DNA from: Acanthosoma haemorrhoidale
Taxonomy: Eukaryota > Arthropoda > Insecta > Hemiptera > Acanthosomatidae
DNA length: 64,000 nt
Assembly (NCBI GenBank): GCA_930367205.1
Contig: CAKNEZ010000023.1
Location: 1 to 64,000, forward strand
Direction: 5' to 3'
Each line of letters begins with the position of its first letter. Within the stretch, counting starts at the first letter, position 1. The notes below the pieces were generated by a model, which made no database searches, had not been told where the DNA came from, and was given only the letters and a program-made list of their open reading frames with translations. Below are positions 51,482-63,680 of the stretch, piece after piece. Position numbers and translations under genes: made by a program.

Positions 51482-52439
51482 ATATAAAATAGACATTACT
51501 GATAAAATATAAGTTAATTTTTTTTAGTTGTTTCGAAATATACGCTATAATATTTTTATATATTATAGTAAGACCTAAGTTACCACTTGTTTTTGTAAGT
51601 CATTTTATATATTTTTGTTTTTTCTCGTTCGTAAATGTTAACAGCGATCAATAGACCACAACACTTGTAAAATAATGGTAGTCAAACGTGTATGTAAATA
51701 TGTATATCTTAATGCTTGTGACTGTTTGTAGTTGTTACATTTTAATTAGCTAACTGGGTCTGTTATCAAGTAAAATGTTGATTCTTTTATTGCCATTCAT
51801 GTAAAAGATAAAAATTTTTTTTTAAGGAAAGAGCTATTTAATTGTTTATTTGTAATAATTGTTCTACCAATAATTTCCAATGCACACAAATGTGTAAGCG
51901 TTTAAGAAAAAATTGATAGACATATGTTTGTATTATGCACGTTTTTATTATGCAATGTAATTCAAAATAAGAAAACTGTCAAACTTGTATAGGGCAATTT
52001 GGGGGAGCCCTGTGGCGATTCTTAGTAGTTAAGGAAATCACCCTATACGCTATTGCAGATATATTATAAACAGAAGTAAATTATTATAAATATTTTAGCA
52101 ATAAAGAAAACGCGGAAGCAAGTAACATGAGACGGGACAACGACTGTCAGTCATAAATTAGAGAGACCCTTACAGCCCAGGCCTGCGGGACCCTTGTCAC
52201 ATGTAAACCACAAGCTAAGTGGTCCTGTCAGCAGCCTGACAGATTACTGAGAATCGGCATGCTCCTCGCCACATGTTAGGATCTCGCAGGCACTAAGCAA
52301 CCTTTTTGTTTCAGCCCCTCCGAGGAGGCGTGGGACATATTTAACGGAGGAGGCTAGCCCCGGACGACCAGTCTTTCGCGACCGTTACTCAGTGATACTT
52401 GCTTCTGTTCGAACTATGAAACTTTGACTTATTCTTTAT
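51482..52439 (+). other. 3' region of the second Gypsy element with possible LTR start
   Basis: A purine-rich AATTTGGGGGAG at about 51999-52009 is followed by TGTGGCGATTCTTAG, like a PPT and LTR start. The LTR text resembles 34266-34315. The end of the LTR is not clear. Confidence 0.4.
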
Positions 52440-52620
52440 GAATCCTCTTTACCTCTTGAACATAGTGCATTGTCGGGGCACATACCTATCAGAAATGGAG
52501 TCAGATATTAACGCCGACCTGGAACGATTGTCCAGGTTACAAACTTGAACAATTCGCACTTGTCACCAGGGCTAGAGTGATTGGGCACTCCCCTAGTGAC
52601 ATTTCCCGACATGGCTCATA
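52440..52620 (+). repeat. dispersed repeat family R1, copy 4 (fragment)
   Basis: ACATAGTGCATTGTCGGGGC and TGTCACCAGGGCTAGAGTGA match 36440-36600. Confidence 0.5.
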
Positions 52621-53908
52621 CAACTCAACGACAAAGGGGACGCATAAGTACTTTTTTCTAATGGATCGGTTAAAAATATGAAAACAAACTCGTTTATTCA
52701 AGAATTAGGCTAAACGAATGTCAGTTAACGTACAAGACAGATTTTATTGTTCTAGACGGGAAAATATTAACAATTTTCTATTGAGTTATTTTTGAATATG
52801 CCTTTTAGTAATAAATATCCTCTTTCCTTTTTAAATGACAATTTGTTTTATGGATGTACCCGTAATATTTTGTCGGTGTACTCATATGAATGTGCATACA
52901 CTTATAACACTGTTGACTTGGTACTAGACTATATAGAAAAAAACAAGATTTCTGTTTTAGCTTATTGAGTTATACGTATCAGTTTGATATATCAAAATGT
53001 TTTGATCATTAATAGATTTTAAGGTAGTTGACTAAGTGAGAATAATCAATTGTCACTACCGACCGGTTACGACACTACAGTCATCCCTATTAAGTAGAAT
53101 GGGGAGAGTCCCAACTTACCCTCAGGACACAGTCAAATACACAATCAGCTATTGTGGAATCCTTCCGCTTTTTTATAGTCGGGCATATTCAAAACTTGTG
53201 TACATTTATAACACTACTCACGAGGTATTAGAATGTACAGAAAATAAAATGCTAGTTGAGAATCGAGTAATATGTATCAGTTTTATATCTCGGAATGTTC
53301 GATTGTAAATCGATTTTATGTTGGTTGACAGAATCATGACAATCGATTGTGAGACTCTACCGACAATCGTCACTGTCTTGAGTAGACAGGGACTCCACCC
53401 GCTCTTAATAGCTCCATAACCAACCACCAGAGTGCGGTACCAATGCTTCTACTTCCGCGTGAAGATATACAATATAGTGATTTTCTCTCATTGTAGTCAA
53501 GGTAAAATCACATTTAGAAGTGTTTTTACCATTGTATATAAAGTGAGCAACAATAAATTGACGACTTAAGGCATTCAAATTAATTGCTTGTATTGTTGTG
53601 TCCTTGTAACGTACCTTACTTCCCGGAATTTTCGTCTGCCCTAATTTGATAACTTACCGAATTTGCGGGTAATTTGATTAGAAGAATAATCACATTTTGT
53701 GCGCATAATTGTGCGCTTTGCAATTTTAAAGTTTAACATTCTCAAGTCTATGTGCGTTATTAACAATTGACTACCATTGTTAACAACGTTAGTCTAACAG
53801 TGTATTGCACCAGACGCTGTTAGAAGACCGTTACAGCAGTGGAGTGGGAGGAATCTGCAGTGACGTCACAAAGTTAAGTGCTGACTACTTATTATTACTT
53901 ACGTACTT
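52621..53908. other. AT-rich flank with a diverged ~190-bp repeat pair
   Basis: 52884-53070 and 53185-53375 share order and words (TTATAACACT, a GTATCAGTTT, AATCGATT/AATCAATTGT and CTACCG end). A TATATAAAG occurs near 53537. No gene is supported. Confidence 0.4.
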
Positions 53909-53953
53909 ATGATTTATTATTTATTATTGTTTTTTTGGGACTGCGGTCCAGAC

Positions 53954-55168
53954 ATGGGGAAGGTGAAAAACCCCAGAGTTCTTAACATGGAGATTTCCCA
54001 TGAGGAAACTGAATCTCCAGACAGCCCGGCTCCCGAGCCCTCCCAAGGGGTATTTATTAATCCCAAGGGAGTATGTAGAAACCGTACTCTCCCCCAGGCC
54101 CCTGAGGTTAAAACGTCCAACACTTTTACCCCCCTTATCACAGCTCAACCAGAGGCCAGCACATCGGCCACCCCTGCAGCCCCCAAATCTCCAGCCCCCT
54201 AATATTAGGTCGCATCAACAGTTACGACCTAACCCGTCTGCTTACCGAACACGGCGTGAGAAACTTTAGGATCTCACAAACACAACAGGACACTAAAGTC
54301 CTGTGCCATGCTGTCTCTGACTACCAAAGAGCAGCTGCAGTGTTAAGAGAAATAAATCTTCCTTTCCACACCTTTGCCCCCCGTGGCACAAAGCAAAACA
54401 AGAAATTTTTGCTCCACGGATTCGATCTAATGCACCCGATCGACGATATAAAAGCCGAAGTTCAACAACTCGGTAATATAATCGATGTTTATCGATTAAG
54501 GCGCTCCGACCATAACGGTGCCAAAACTGAGATCGAGCCGATCCTCGTTATCGCAGATCATACCTTAACCCAAGCTATGATCAAGCAAATCGGCCACATA
54601 AATAACGTGCTCTTCCGTGTGAGCACATTTCATGACGAAAGGGGCATTCCTATGTGCCTCAACTGCCAGGAGTACGGCCACAACAGGCGGTACTGCTTTA
54701 AGCAGGCAAAATGTGTGAGGTGTAGCCAGCCTCACGAAACTAAAGACTGCCCCAGGGACGCCTCAATTCCCCTGAAATGCGCGAATTGCGGGGAAACCAC
54801 GTTGCCTCCTTTCAACAGTGCCCCCACAGACTGCAGCTCCTACAGGCCGATGAAAATAGAAAGCAGGCTAAAAATAACACAGCCGGGCCGAGAATGTCCA
54901 GATATCAGCCTGCTCCCCCCCCCCACCTCGTCAGACAGCGTCATATGCCCAGATGGCATCAGGTAGCACCAGGGCTCCGAAAGTACTCCCAGAGCCCCTA
55001 TCACAGCAAAATAATAATAATAATAATAACAACGATGCCCTGATGGACATAATGAATATGTTAGGTAGCATGATGAACATGCTCAGCGGTATGACAACCA
55101 CAATGAACAAACTATCAGAGGCGGTAACCGAAATGATGAGAGATTACAGAAAACCCACATCTAAATGA
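53954..55168 (+). pseudogene. LINE ORF1 with CCHC zinc knuckles
   Basis: Starts at ATG 53954 (MGKVKNPRVLNMEIS), with a Pro-rich N-terminus. The frame shifts near 54195-54206 (C-rich), near 54790 (GCGGGG) and again near 54960. The middle (54256-54790) has an RRM-like region and three knuckles: CLNCQEYGHNRRYC, CVRCSQPHETKDC and CANCG with a His/Cys partner in the shifted frame. A poly-Asn run (AATAATAAT, about 55010) precedes a Met-rich helical tail (LMDIMNMLGSMMNMLSGM) to the stop. Confidence 0.8.
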
Positions 55169-57870
55169 ATGGGCACTCAATTTTAAATTACAACGTCTGC
55201 GGCATTACGCTCAAACAAGCCGACGTAGAAGTAATTCTACGGTGCCACACGCCAGACGTTGTCGTCCTCACAGATACCTGGCTGAAGAAAATCCACTTCT
55301 GCCGCTTCCCGGGTTATACTGTTTACCGTCAAGACACCGAAACTACCACAGGAGGAGTAGCGGTGTTAGTCAGAAACGGTATACCCTGTAGGAGACTGCC
55401 CCCCCCCCGTCAACCTAGGCCCCGATCAACTTATTGTAACGCTCCAACTACTGCTCACGAAGAATACCATTGTGTCAGGAGTCTATAGAAGACCAAGAGC
55501 CGCCTGTGACCCGTACAAGCGTCTGCTCAGTACGGTAGCTCATGACCAAAGACACGTCATTGTGGGTGACCTAAATGCAAACCGCAGCTGGTGGAGTAGT
55601 ACTAGGGCAAACGGCCTAGGCCGCTATATTACTAAAACTCCATTTACGGTCATCCACCCAGGATTGCCAACCTTCCGTCATTTTGCTTTCCCAGACAGAA
55701 CCTCCACGCCTGACCTGCTCCTGACACAACAGCCACACCGGGTCACCGGATGCTCCGCCTTAGATTTTACCACTTCAGATCATCGACCCGTTCTCTATGA
55801 ACTAGAAGGCGACATGCCGGAGCCGCCTGCTTCTAGATACAGATACGACGAGGCTAAGTGGGACCTCTACAAGCATCTCATTAAAACCGATTTGCCCACT
55901 ATCACGCCCCTTAGGCACACCTGGGACATAGATTACGCTATCTATCAGTTACAGGACGTCATTGAATGAGCTGCCGATGCATATATCCCCAAATTTTCTC
56001 CGAAACCCCCTTCTCTGAGGAAACCTCCGGATCACATCCTTCAACTGATAAGACAGCTCAACAACATCAAGAACAGGTGGTTTAGGACCAGAAACAGGGA
56101 CTACAAACCGGTCTTAAATTCTCTCACAAACCAAGTTAAGTCCCTGATGGCTCAGTGGAAAAATTCGGTTTGGGAAGATCGCCTCACCAGGCTGCACGGC
56201 GACCACAAGCAACAGTGGAAACTCGTGAAGACCTCTACATCAAAAAGGAATGGTGAACGGCCAGTTCATCCCCACCACTGAGCAAGCAGACATCTTGGCA
56301 AACTATTACGAGGAAGTGAGCCGTGCCCAAGGCGAACCAATAGGAACGCTCGATCCCCCCTCCCCTTCTCTCCCCACCACTACCGATATCTGGACCTCTC
56401 ACAGACAAGTCGGAGCCATCATTCGGAGAACAACCGGCAAGAAATCACCAGGGCAGGACTCGATCCAGAACATCCTACTGAAGCAGCTGCCGAGGAAAGG
56501 AATCTCGTTCATAACTAACATCTTGAACTCCTGCTTCAGGCTTCATTATTTCCCTCAGAACTGGAAACATGCAGTAGTGATCCCTCTTCTGAAACCAGCA
56601 AAGAGCGGATATGAGCCATCTCATTACCGCCCCATCAGTCTGCTGACTCAACTCTCGAAGCTGTTCGAGAGAGTCATCCACACACATCTCTCCGGGCACT
56701 GCGAGTCAGAAGAAATCATCCCACCGGAGCAGACTGGTTTCAGCACAGGATTAAGCGCGAATAACAACCTGGTGAGGTTGCAACACCACGTCGCATCGAA
56801 CGTCCAAAGCAACAGAGCTACCGCAATGATTTCTCTGGATGCAGCTGATCCGAGAATTCATATTCCCTCAGACGCTGGAGCAGGATGTAGTTGTCCACAG
56901 TATCGAAGGCTTTCTGTGGACCATTACATACTGCTCCAGCGTCTGAGGGAATATGAATTCTCGGATCAGCTGCAGAACCTGATGAGATCCTACCTTACAG
57001 GCAGAACTTTTTTGGTTCGTATAGGCACTACGACCACGACCCGAAGAAACTACTCTGCCGGTGTCCCCCAAGGATCGGTGCAAGGCCCGTTGCTGTTCAT
57101 TTACGAACATTTACACCACCCACATCGTAGGAGCCTCGTACTCCAACTGCGAGGTATCAGCGTACCCGGGCGATATAGGTGTCTACAGCACTAGCATCAA
57201 TCCCTCCAGAGCCCTGAAATTCGCTGAGAGCGCCAGTCAACAAATCGCCGAGAAACTCGATGCCGTCTACATTAAAGTCAATCCGGCCAAGACGCAAGGA
57301 ATATATTTAGTTACAAATCCGGAAAAAAGAAGCTCCCGAAATCCTTATTGTTAGATGGCAAAGAATGCCCTGTAAGCAACAAGCTGTGCTACCTTGTAAT
57401 TACCCTCGGTAGGCACTTGTCGTTCACAACGCACCTCGGCAGGAAATTAAAAAGCGTTAGGAAGAAATTCTTCAGCCTCGGACACCTACTTCACAGCCCG
57501 GCTCTATCAGTACGCCTCAAGCTACTGATATACCAGAGCGTCCTAAGACCTGCATTGATGTATGGAACCCCTCTCTACAAGTATTTGACTCCTAACACTC
57601 TCCTAACGCTCCAGCAATTTCAGAATAGAGTTTTCCGCACCTCCCTCAAACACATCCCGTTCGACCGAATGAAGGCAGATGAAATCCACAAAAAATTCGA
57701 AGTGCTCACTATCCAAGATTATTATCAAGAGAAGGCACATCAAATTTTTTGACTCCCTAAGGCAAAGCCATAACCCACTATTCTCCGACCTTCAGCCACC
57801 ACCAATGCCCGTCAGATGGAAGCACTGCTGGGCCGCCGAAGCCTGGAGAATGAAAGACATCAGTGACTGA
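55165..57870 (+). pseudogene. LINE ORF2: APE endonuclease and RT, multiply broken
   Basis: Endonuclease motifs: ILNYNVCGI, TDTWL, VIVGDLNANRSWW, STPDLLL and TTSDHRPVL. The frame shifts near 55470, a TGA sits at 55967-55969 and another shift lies near 56245. RT parts: PLLKPAKSGYEPSHYRPISLL, IPPEQTGFSTGLS, AGVPQGS and NPAKTQGIYLV. Motif A is disrupted by the inverted duplication 56841-56973, and the FADD region is altered (SAYPGDIGVYS near 57150-57190), so the enzyme would be inactive. The C-terminal region (LRPALMYGTPLYKYL) continues to 57870 after a shift near 57730. Confidence 0.85.
56841..56973. repeat. inverted duplication inside the LINE RT
   Basis: 60-bp arms (56841-56900 and 56914-56973) match at 57 positions, with a 13-base loop. 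The right arm is the normal coding strand; the left arm is its inverted copy. The inversion replaces sequence coding RT motif A. Confidence 0.95.
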
Positions 57871-58190
57871 CCGACCTACACCTAGCCGAGAGATCGAGGC
57901 CGATCTCCCGGCCGACTTAACCGGCGCCACATTACCCCATCTACCTGTGTAAGCAGGCTTGACCTTCCGGCCGATTAGGCCGACTCATCATTCAGGCCCG
58001 TGGCAGGGCGGCCGGCCAGGCTTCGCCTGGCCCACAACAAACCGTCGCCTAGGCATGCCTAGGCTCAATCCTTAGTAGACTCTCACTATCTTCCTGACTC
58101 CATCCGCCTTTCTAGGCATTCCACACCCCATATCCTTCTCATACTTCCTTCAAATAGGGGTCTCCCCTTAGTGAAAGGCACTTCCAGCCA

Positions 58191-58961
58191 AAAATGATTT
58201 TCTTTTTTTTCTTATTTTTTTTCCCACATTCCTATTTAATATAAGTTTGAGAGCTTTAAAAAACCGATTGGATTAATTGGATTAACCTCGCGCAGTGGCA
58301 TTATTGTAACCGATGAAGTTCTACCGAGAAGCAATTATTGCTTATTGAAAACTTTACCAATACCCCACCAAGGGACTGTGCAATATCAGTCCTAAAGGCA
58401 ATTTTTGGAAATCCCTCCGGGGATTCATAAATGACAATGTCTAATTCATTTCAGCAAAACACTATAGTCGAGCCTCATAGCTTAACTTCGGCCACTAAGT
58501 GACGTCTCACATAGGCGACTGACCCTAATTATTAAAAAGATATGATTTTAATGACATAATGTCAATCGATTGAGTATATTGTATATTTTTGGAAATTGAG
58601 CGAATGCGAAAAGTCTGCCAGTATTCTCCCACCCAATAATAATCAACCTTCTAAACTCACGAATGTTGAGGGATACCTACCTACCTCCTTCCCTTAAAAT
58701 ATTTACAGACATTTTTTTTTTGTCACGGAAAGGCATTAAGACCACGCGAATATTATTACTTTCGGTTCTTTTCTTGTTTTTGTTTTTCTTCCATTTTCCT
58801 CTCATTATCTCTACGTACTTTTGTTTTCTTTCTTCTGTCCACGCGACTCCCTTTTTCGTTTTTTTGTTTCTTGAAAGAACCTTGAATTCCCTCAGTCTTT
58901 TCCCATATCTTTCTCCGTCCTGACAATCCTGGTCCGTTATTCCTAATCTTTCAGTTTCTCC
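58191..58961. other. spacer, no gene seen
   Basis: T-rich; the frame at 58663-58923 is low-complexity Phe/Leu/Ser and not supported. Confidence 0.5.
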
Positions 58962-59290
58962 CTACATCTGCTTGGTGCATCCTCGGATTTTCTTGAATAT
59001 TTCATTGTTTAGTCTTTCCGGGGCCATTCTTACCATATGTCCGTGGAATTTCAGTCTCCTGATTCTTATGTCCGTTTCTAGGTCTTTTGTGCCTTTGTGG
59101 ATTTCTTGGTTGGATCTCAGTCTGTATGTATCCTTTTTGTGGTCGTAGATCCTTCTTAGGATCCTTGGTTCTATTCTCAGTAGTTTCTGTAGGTTTCCGT
59201 CCCATATAATATTTCCGGTTTAACGACTCTGTTGTTGGGTCTTATCTTCGCTTTAGTGGAAAAGTTTTTCTTGTTATATACGTTTTTATT
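58962..59290 (-). pseudogene. C-terminal fragment of another LINE (RTE/CR1-like endonuclease-RT type)
   Basis: On minus, KPEILYGTET is followed (with a one-base shift) by LRIEPRILRRIYDHKKDTYR, then RRLKFHGHMVRMAPERLNNE and a TAG at 58962-58964. The signature R-R-L-[KR]-[FW]-x-G-H-[VM]-x-R-M marks the tail of a widespread LINE type. The frame containing 59002-59205 is a different, non-ancestral frame. Confidence 0.75.
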
Positions 59291-59364
59291 TATTTATTAT
59301 TTGTTCCGGCATTTGTGCACCGCGGCCTCAGTGAGACCTATTGTGCGCCGTCCATGTCCCTGTC

Positions 59365-60666
59365 CTATATATGTGACAGGCCCACGGCCTTTGCAAATCT
59401 GAGGATACTGAATGGATCGATCAGTTCACATAGTTTGGGGTCTACAATGCGATCACTACCAAAGTGAAGGTATCGCCTTCTAGCTAGGTTATCACAGTCA
59501 CATATTATATGACGTGCCGTTTCTCCCTCTTTCTTGCAGAATCTGCAGATTGGTGATCCAACTATCCCCAAATTAAAGAGGTGTTTGTTTAACCGACAGT
59601 GACCTGTATAGAGTCCTGTCACACATTTGAGTGTCCACCTGTCCATTGATAGAAGTGCTGAGCTTCTTCTCTTACAGGGTCCATCAAGAAACAGTTTCGA
59701 GTGTTCCTGTTTCTTAGTTTCTCTCCAAGAGAGTCTTGCCCTGTCCTCTAAAGCTAATTTTATACGCCTTTTAGCGTAGCTGAGGCTGATACCACATATG
59801 GGTTCAGGTGCAAGAGGTGTCTGTTCTGAGCCCACCCTTGCAAGGCCATCTGCCTTCTCATTGCCTGTGATTCCTGTGTGTCCTGGCACCCAGTCAATTC
59901 TAACCTTATTGGCTAGCGAGAGTGTGTTTAGGTTGTTTTTACACTCCTCAACCAAATAAGATCTGGTCGTATAGCTTCTCAGGGCGCCAATTGCTGCCTG
60001 GCTATCCGTGAAAATTGTGATCAGTCTGTTTCTTACACCCTCCCCAATTAAGGTTTGGGTACAGACATTGATCGCCATCACTTCGGCCTGAAAGACCGAG
60101 GTGTGTCTACCTAAAGGAATAGAAATCCCAGATTCTGGTTTATCTTTCCTCCATATGCCGGCCCCTGATCCGTTTTCTGTCAGTGAGCCGTCTGTATAGC
60201 AATTAATCCCATTACACAGTTTATGTGGTTTGGTCTTTTTGTCTACCGCACAGTATAAGACGTCTGTGTGTTTCTTAACTTGTAGGTCAAAGTGCATTGA
60301 CAGCACCTCGTCCTCATCAATTCTTCTGAACATGTTCCCATGCCTCATGTAAGTCATGGCTTTGGATCTTGTTCCTGATTTCGCAAGTCTGTAAGCCACG
60401 TTCAAGGCTTGCGCTTTTACTTCTATGTGCAGTGGATTCAAGTTCAATAAGACTTCCATTGCAGCAGTAGGAGTTGTAATCATGGCACCAGTAATCATGA
60501 GACATGAGAGCCTCTGTAATTTGCCAAGCAAAGTTCTATTTTTACTAATGCTACCTCTGTGCCACCACACCATAGAGGCATAGAGCACCATTGGTCTCAC
60601 TGCTGCGGTATATAGCCAGACTACAACCCAGTCCCCAGGTCCTACCCACAGCCCTTTTGCATGCAT
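59365..60666 (-). pseudogene. LOA-like ORF2 C-terminal part: RNase H
   Basis: RNase H residues are all visible: INCYTDGSLTENGSGAG (D), VFQAEVMAI (E), IFTDSQAAIGAL (D) and WVPGHTGITGNEKADGLA (H, D). It is followed by the CRFCKKEGETARHIICDC zinc-like motif. The frame joins the RT frame by a shift near 60600-60630. RNase H in ORF2 points to the LOA/I/R1 side of LINE diversity. Confidence 0.85.
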
Positions 60667-61600
60667 AGAGGCATCGAAGTGCCTTCATAGTAGTATTCCT
60701 GATGTGTTTGGACCAGTCCAATTTACTATCCAGAGTAACCCCTAGATGCTTTACCTCATTACAAATGCTTACCTGTGCCCCCCCTATATAGGGTGGTCTA
60801 ACTATAGCATTTCTTTTGTTAGTGAAGATACAGAGATTTATCTTCTGGGGATTGATTCCTAAACCATTCTTTTCACACCAATCCCTCAAAAGATCCATCG
60901 ATGCGGAAAGCAACTCAGAAATGGTTTCTGAGAACTTGCCCCCTATGAGCATAGCAATGTCATCAGCATATCCCTGTGCGTAGAACCCTGCAGAGTTTAG
61001 GTTTGTTAACAATGAGTCAACGACCAAACACCACAGTAATGGAGATAACACCCCTCCCTGTGGACATCCTCCCACTGGCTTCATCCACAGTTTGGTTTGT
61101 CCCAATTGTGATTGTAAAATCCTATTCTCTAGCATGGTGTTTATCCAGCTAGAGGCTAAGGAACTAATCCCCTTTCTTTCTAAGGCCGATGCCATAGTGT
61201 TATAGGGTGTGCGATCAAAGGCACCTTCTATATCAACAAAGATGCCTACCATTATTTCTTTATGAACTAGGGATCTCTCGATCCTGGAAACCAGGTGGTG
61301 GAGAGCAATTTCACAGGATTTTCCTGCCTGGTATGCGAATTGAGCGCTATGGAGCGGTCGTTCTACCAGTATTCCATCCCGAATATGTCTGTCTATGACC
61401 TTTTCCAAGGTCTTCATTAAAAATGAAGTCAGACATATTGGTCTGTAAGACTTGGGTTCGTCATAGGACTCTTTCCCAGGTTTTGGTATGTAACACACTT
61501 TTGCCATCCTCCAGCTTACTGAAATATAGCTCAGTGCCAAGCTTCCCCTTAACAAGGTAAGTATAAGGGGCCTAATTACTGGTAGGCCTTTTTGTAGCAA
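60551..61600 (-). pseudogene. LOA-like ORF2 reverse transcriptase
   Basis: RT motifs: AKVCYIPKPGKESYDEPKSY, RPICLTSFLMKTLEKVID, GIFVDIEGAFDRTPY (motif A), PVGGCPQGGVLSPLLW (motif B) and QGYADDIAMLI (catalytic YADD). Frameshifts separate it from the endonuclease part (near 61590 and 61765) and from the RNase H part (near 60600). Confidence 0.88.
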
Positions 61601-61760
61601 GGCTGGGAAAATCGCATCATCATACCAGGTGATTTGAAGGGAGCAAAAGAATTAATTGCCCACTCCACTCTTGCAGAATTGACAATTTTATTTGCTTCTG
61701 CCCAGTTACCCTTGCAACTAGTGTGTTCACAGTTGGTAGGGTCATTATTAATCGTATCCA

Positions 61761-62957
61761 TCAGTCCGCAGCCAGGAAAATGCGCCGCGCCAGGGCACCG
61801 AGGGTTCCCTCCTCAGAATCCGTATAGCCCCCTCCCACCCAGACGGAGCCCAATACTCCCCAGTCAGACTGCTTGGATAAGATCCTATTTACTCTAAACA
61901 TGGAAGTTGTATCGTTTATTTTGCTACGAAATTTCTTCCACGCCCTTCTTTTAGCCTTTCTGACTTCTTTGTGATAATCAGTGAGTGCACGTTTATAAGT
62001 GTCCCATCTGCCTGATCTTTTGGCCGCGTTAAAGAGTTTACGTGTAAGAGCTCTTAACTTGCAAAGTTCATTGTTCCACCAGGGACAGTTCCTGTTGGAT
62101 CTAACATTACATACAGTGTTATTATCAGTGTATGACTTAATTATTGCCTCAGTCAATGTTGAGTTTAAATGTTCCAAATTCCAGTTGCTACTCACCACTC
62201 TAGGACAGCATTTGACCTCCTCCTCAAGCTGTGTATAGTAGGTTTCCCAGTTTGTAAGTTTGGGATTCCTATACACAGCTTCGGACGTGATGTTACCACT
62301 TAGATCAAATCTAATGTATCTATGATCTGAGCATGACTCTTCTTCAGAGACGTGCCAGCCTTTAACCCTTAGGCTTATAGTACGTGTGCTAAGGGTTATG
62401 TCAATGACCTCAGATCTGATTCTATTGTTAAAAGTGGCAATATTGCCTCTGTTTAGAATGTCTAGGTCATTACTAGTTATGTACTCTACTAAACACTCAC
62501 CTCTCTGGTTGTTGTTCTTGCTCCCCCAGAGCTGATGGTGAGCGTTCGCGTCAAGCGATGCTATAAGCTCGCCCCTTAAAACAGTCCCTTGCGTTAGCTT
62601 ACTAAGTGCCTCGGTCGGGACTCCTTCTTCATATTGGAGGTAGACCGATGCAATCGTCAACCTCCCACCTTGATTTCCCTCGTTGAGGGCCATTTGAGCT
62701 CCTGCTAAATCTCTAGAACAATATTGCCATAGAGGCAGCATTTTAAGACTGCTCTTATGCAGGATACAGGCTCTGGCACGCTCGGGTACAGAAATAATCT
62801 CATACCCACGCATCGCCAGCCCCCCCATCCTGCCCTTATACAGGTAAGGTTCTTGTATTAGAATGCTATCAATATCCTTACCTCTCACATACTGCTGCAG
62901 AACACCACATGCTGCAATACAGTGGTGCAGATTAATTTGCAGCAGCCTCACCACCAT
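61761..62957 (-). pseudogene. LOA-like ORF2 APE endonuclease
   Basis: Starts at ATG 62957 (VRLLQINLHHCIAA). APE motifs: ILIQEPYLYKGRMGG, TIASVYLQY, IASLDANAHHQLWGS, EVIDITLSTRTI and ESCSDHRYIRFDL. A linker helix region (CPWWNNELCKLR) follows. The frame breaks near 61761; 61576-61761 carries the next linker piece in a third frame. Confidence 0.88.
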
Positions 62958-62959
62958 GA

Positions 62960-63680
62960 TCAGTGCCCGCCGGCCCCCGGAGGGCCACCCCGAGGCGGAC
63001 GCCGGGAGACAGCGCCAAACCCAGGCCTCCCCATCACAGAGGGCCGAGACCCAGCGCGCCCCCCAGCCCCCGCCACGGGGCCACCCCCCGCAGCCGCCAT
63101 AGTCATCGCCTTGGGGCCATCCTTTGGAGTTGGCAAATTCGTCGTAGCGATCCCCTTCGACTCCTCCACCTCGGGATCGCTCCTTGCCTCCTCCATCTTA
63201 TCAGCCGCCTTCCTCTCCTGTACTGCTTTCAGCGGCTTCTTCTTATCCAATACCCTGAGAGCGACCTTAGTAAACCCATAGTTCAGCTTAAGGTTCCGCT
63301 TCTCAAGGTATTCCATGCTAGTCTCTGGGGCAGACAGGATCGCAAAGAAGCCATGCTTCTCCACCTTGGTGCCTAGGAGTCTCCATAATCCAATATCAGG
63401 TATCCTAGAGTATTGGGTCCTGATCCTCTTCATGAAATGACCTTCCAGAGGCATTTCTCCTGTAATGAAGGTTCCTACCTTCACGCTTTTATGAAGCTCC
63501 TCCACCTTTCCTACGCGGAGCTCCAGGTACCCACTCATGTTAAAATTGGGTACTATAATCGACAACCAGTCCTTGGTCTCCTGGTTGTCGCAGATTATGA
63601 CACAGGCTCCCACATGTGGGTAAATTCCGCTGAATTCAGCCTGTGTCCCTTTCTCTTCTTCCAGCTAATCGACAAATTTC
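62960..63680 (-). pseudogene. LOA-like ORF1 (DUF4780-like), one premature stop
   Basis: The open part 62960-63613 encodes CDNQETKDWLSIIVP, YLELRVGKVEELHKSVKVGT, then FMKRIRTQYSRIPDIGLWRL and a Gly/Pro/Arg-rich tail that abuts ORF2. The same frame continues upstream beyond 63613, with a TAG at about 63665 and coding-like sequence before it. DUF4780-type proteins are known ORF1 products of some LINEs. Confidence 0.7.

Larger units (their letters stand above)
53954..58190 (+). mobile_element. Jockey-like LINE, long copy
   Basis: ORF1 (zinc knuckles) and ORF2 (APE endonuclease and RT) are both present and recognisable, with several frameshifts and stops. ORF1 and ORF2 overlap by ATGA at 55165-55168. 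The end lies in a T-rich region around 58190-58225. It is related to the three shorter Jockey copies in the window. Confidence 0.88.
59291..63680 (-). mobile_element. LOA-like LINE with RNase H, near full length
   Basis: From 5' to 3' on minus: ORF1 (DUF4780-like), APE endonuclease, RT, RNase H and a C-terminal Cys-rich motif. A T-rich stretch near 59285-59303 on plus looks like its poly(A) end. The coding part is broken by three frameshifts in ORF2 and one stop in ORF1, but is otherwise well kept. Confidence 0.85.

Noticed and set aside
54000..54269. Pro-rich 89-codon frame in LINE ORF1
   Set aside because: Overlaps the ancestral frames; only the frames with the ORF1 start and knuckles are supported.
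59002..59205. Charged 67-codon frame on minus
   Set aside because: The neighbouring frame carries the recognisable LINE tail; this one is its shadow.
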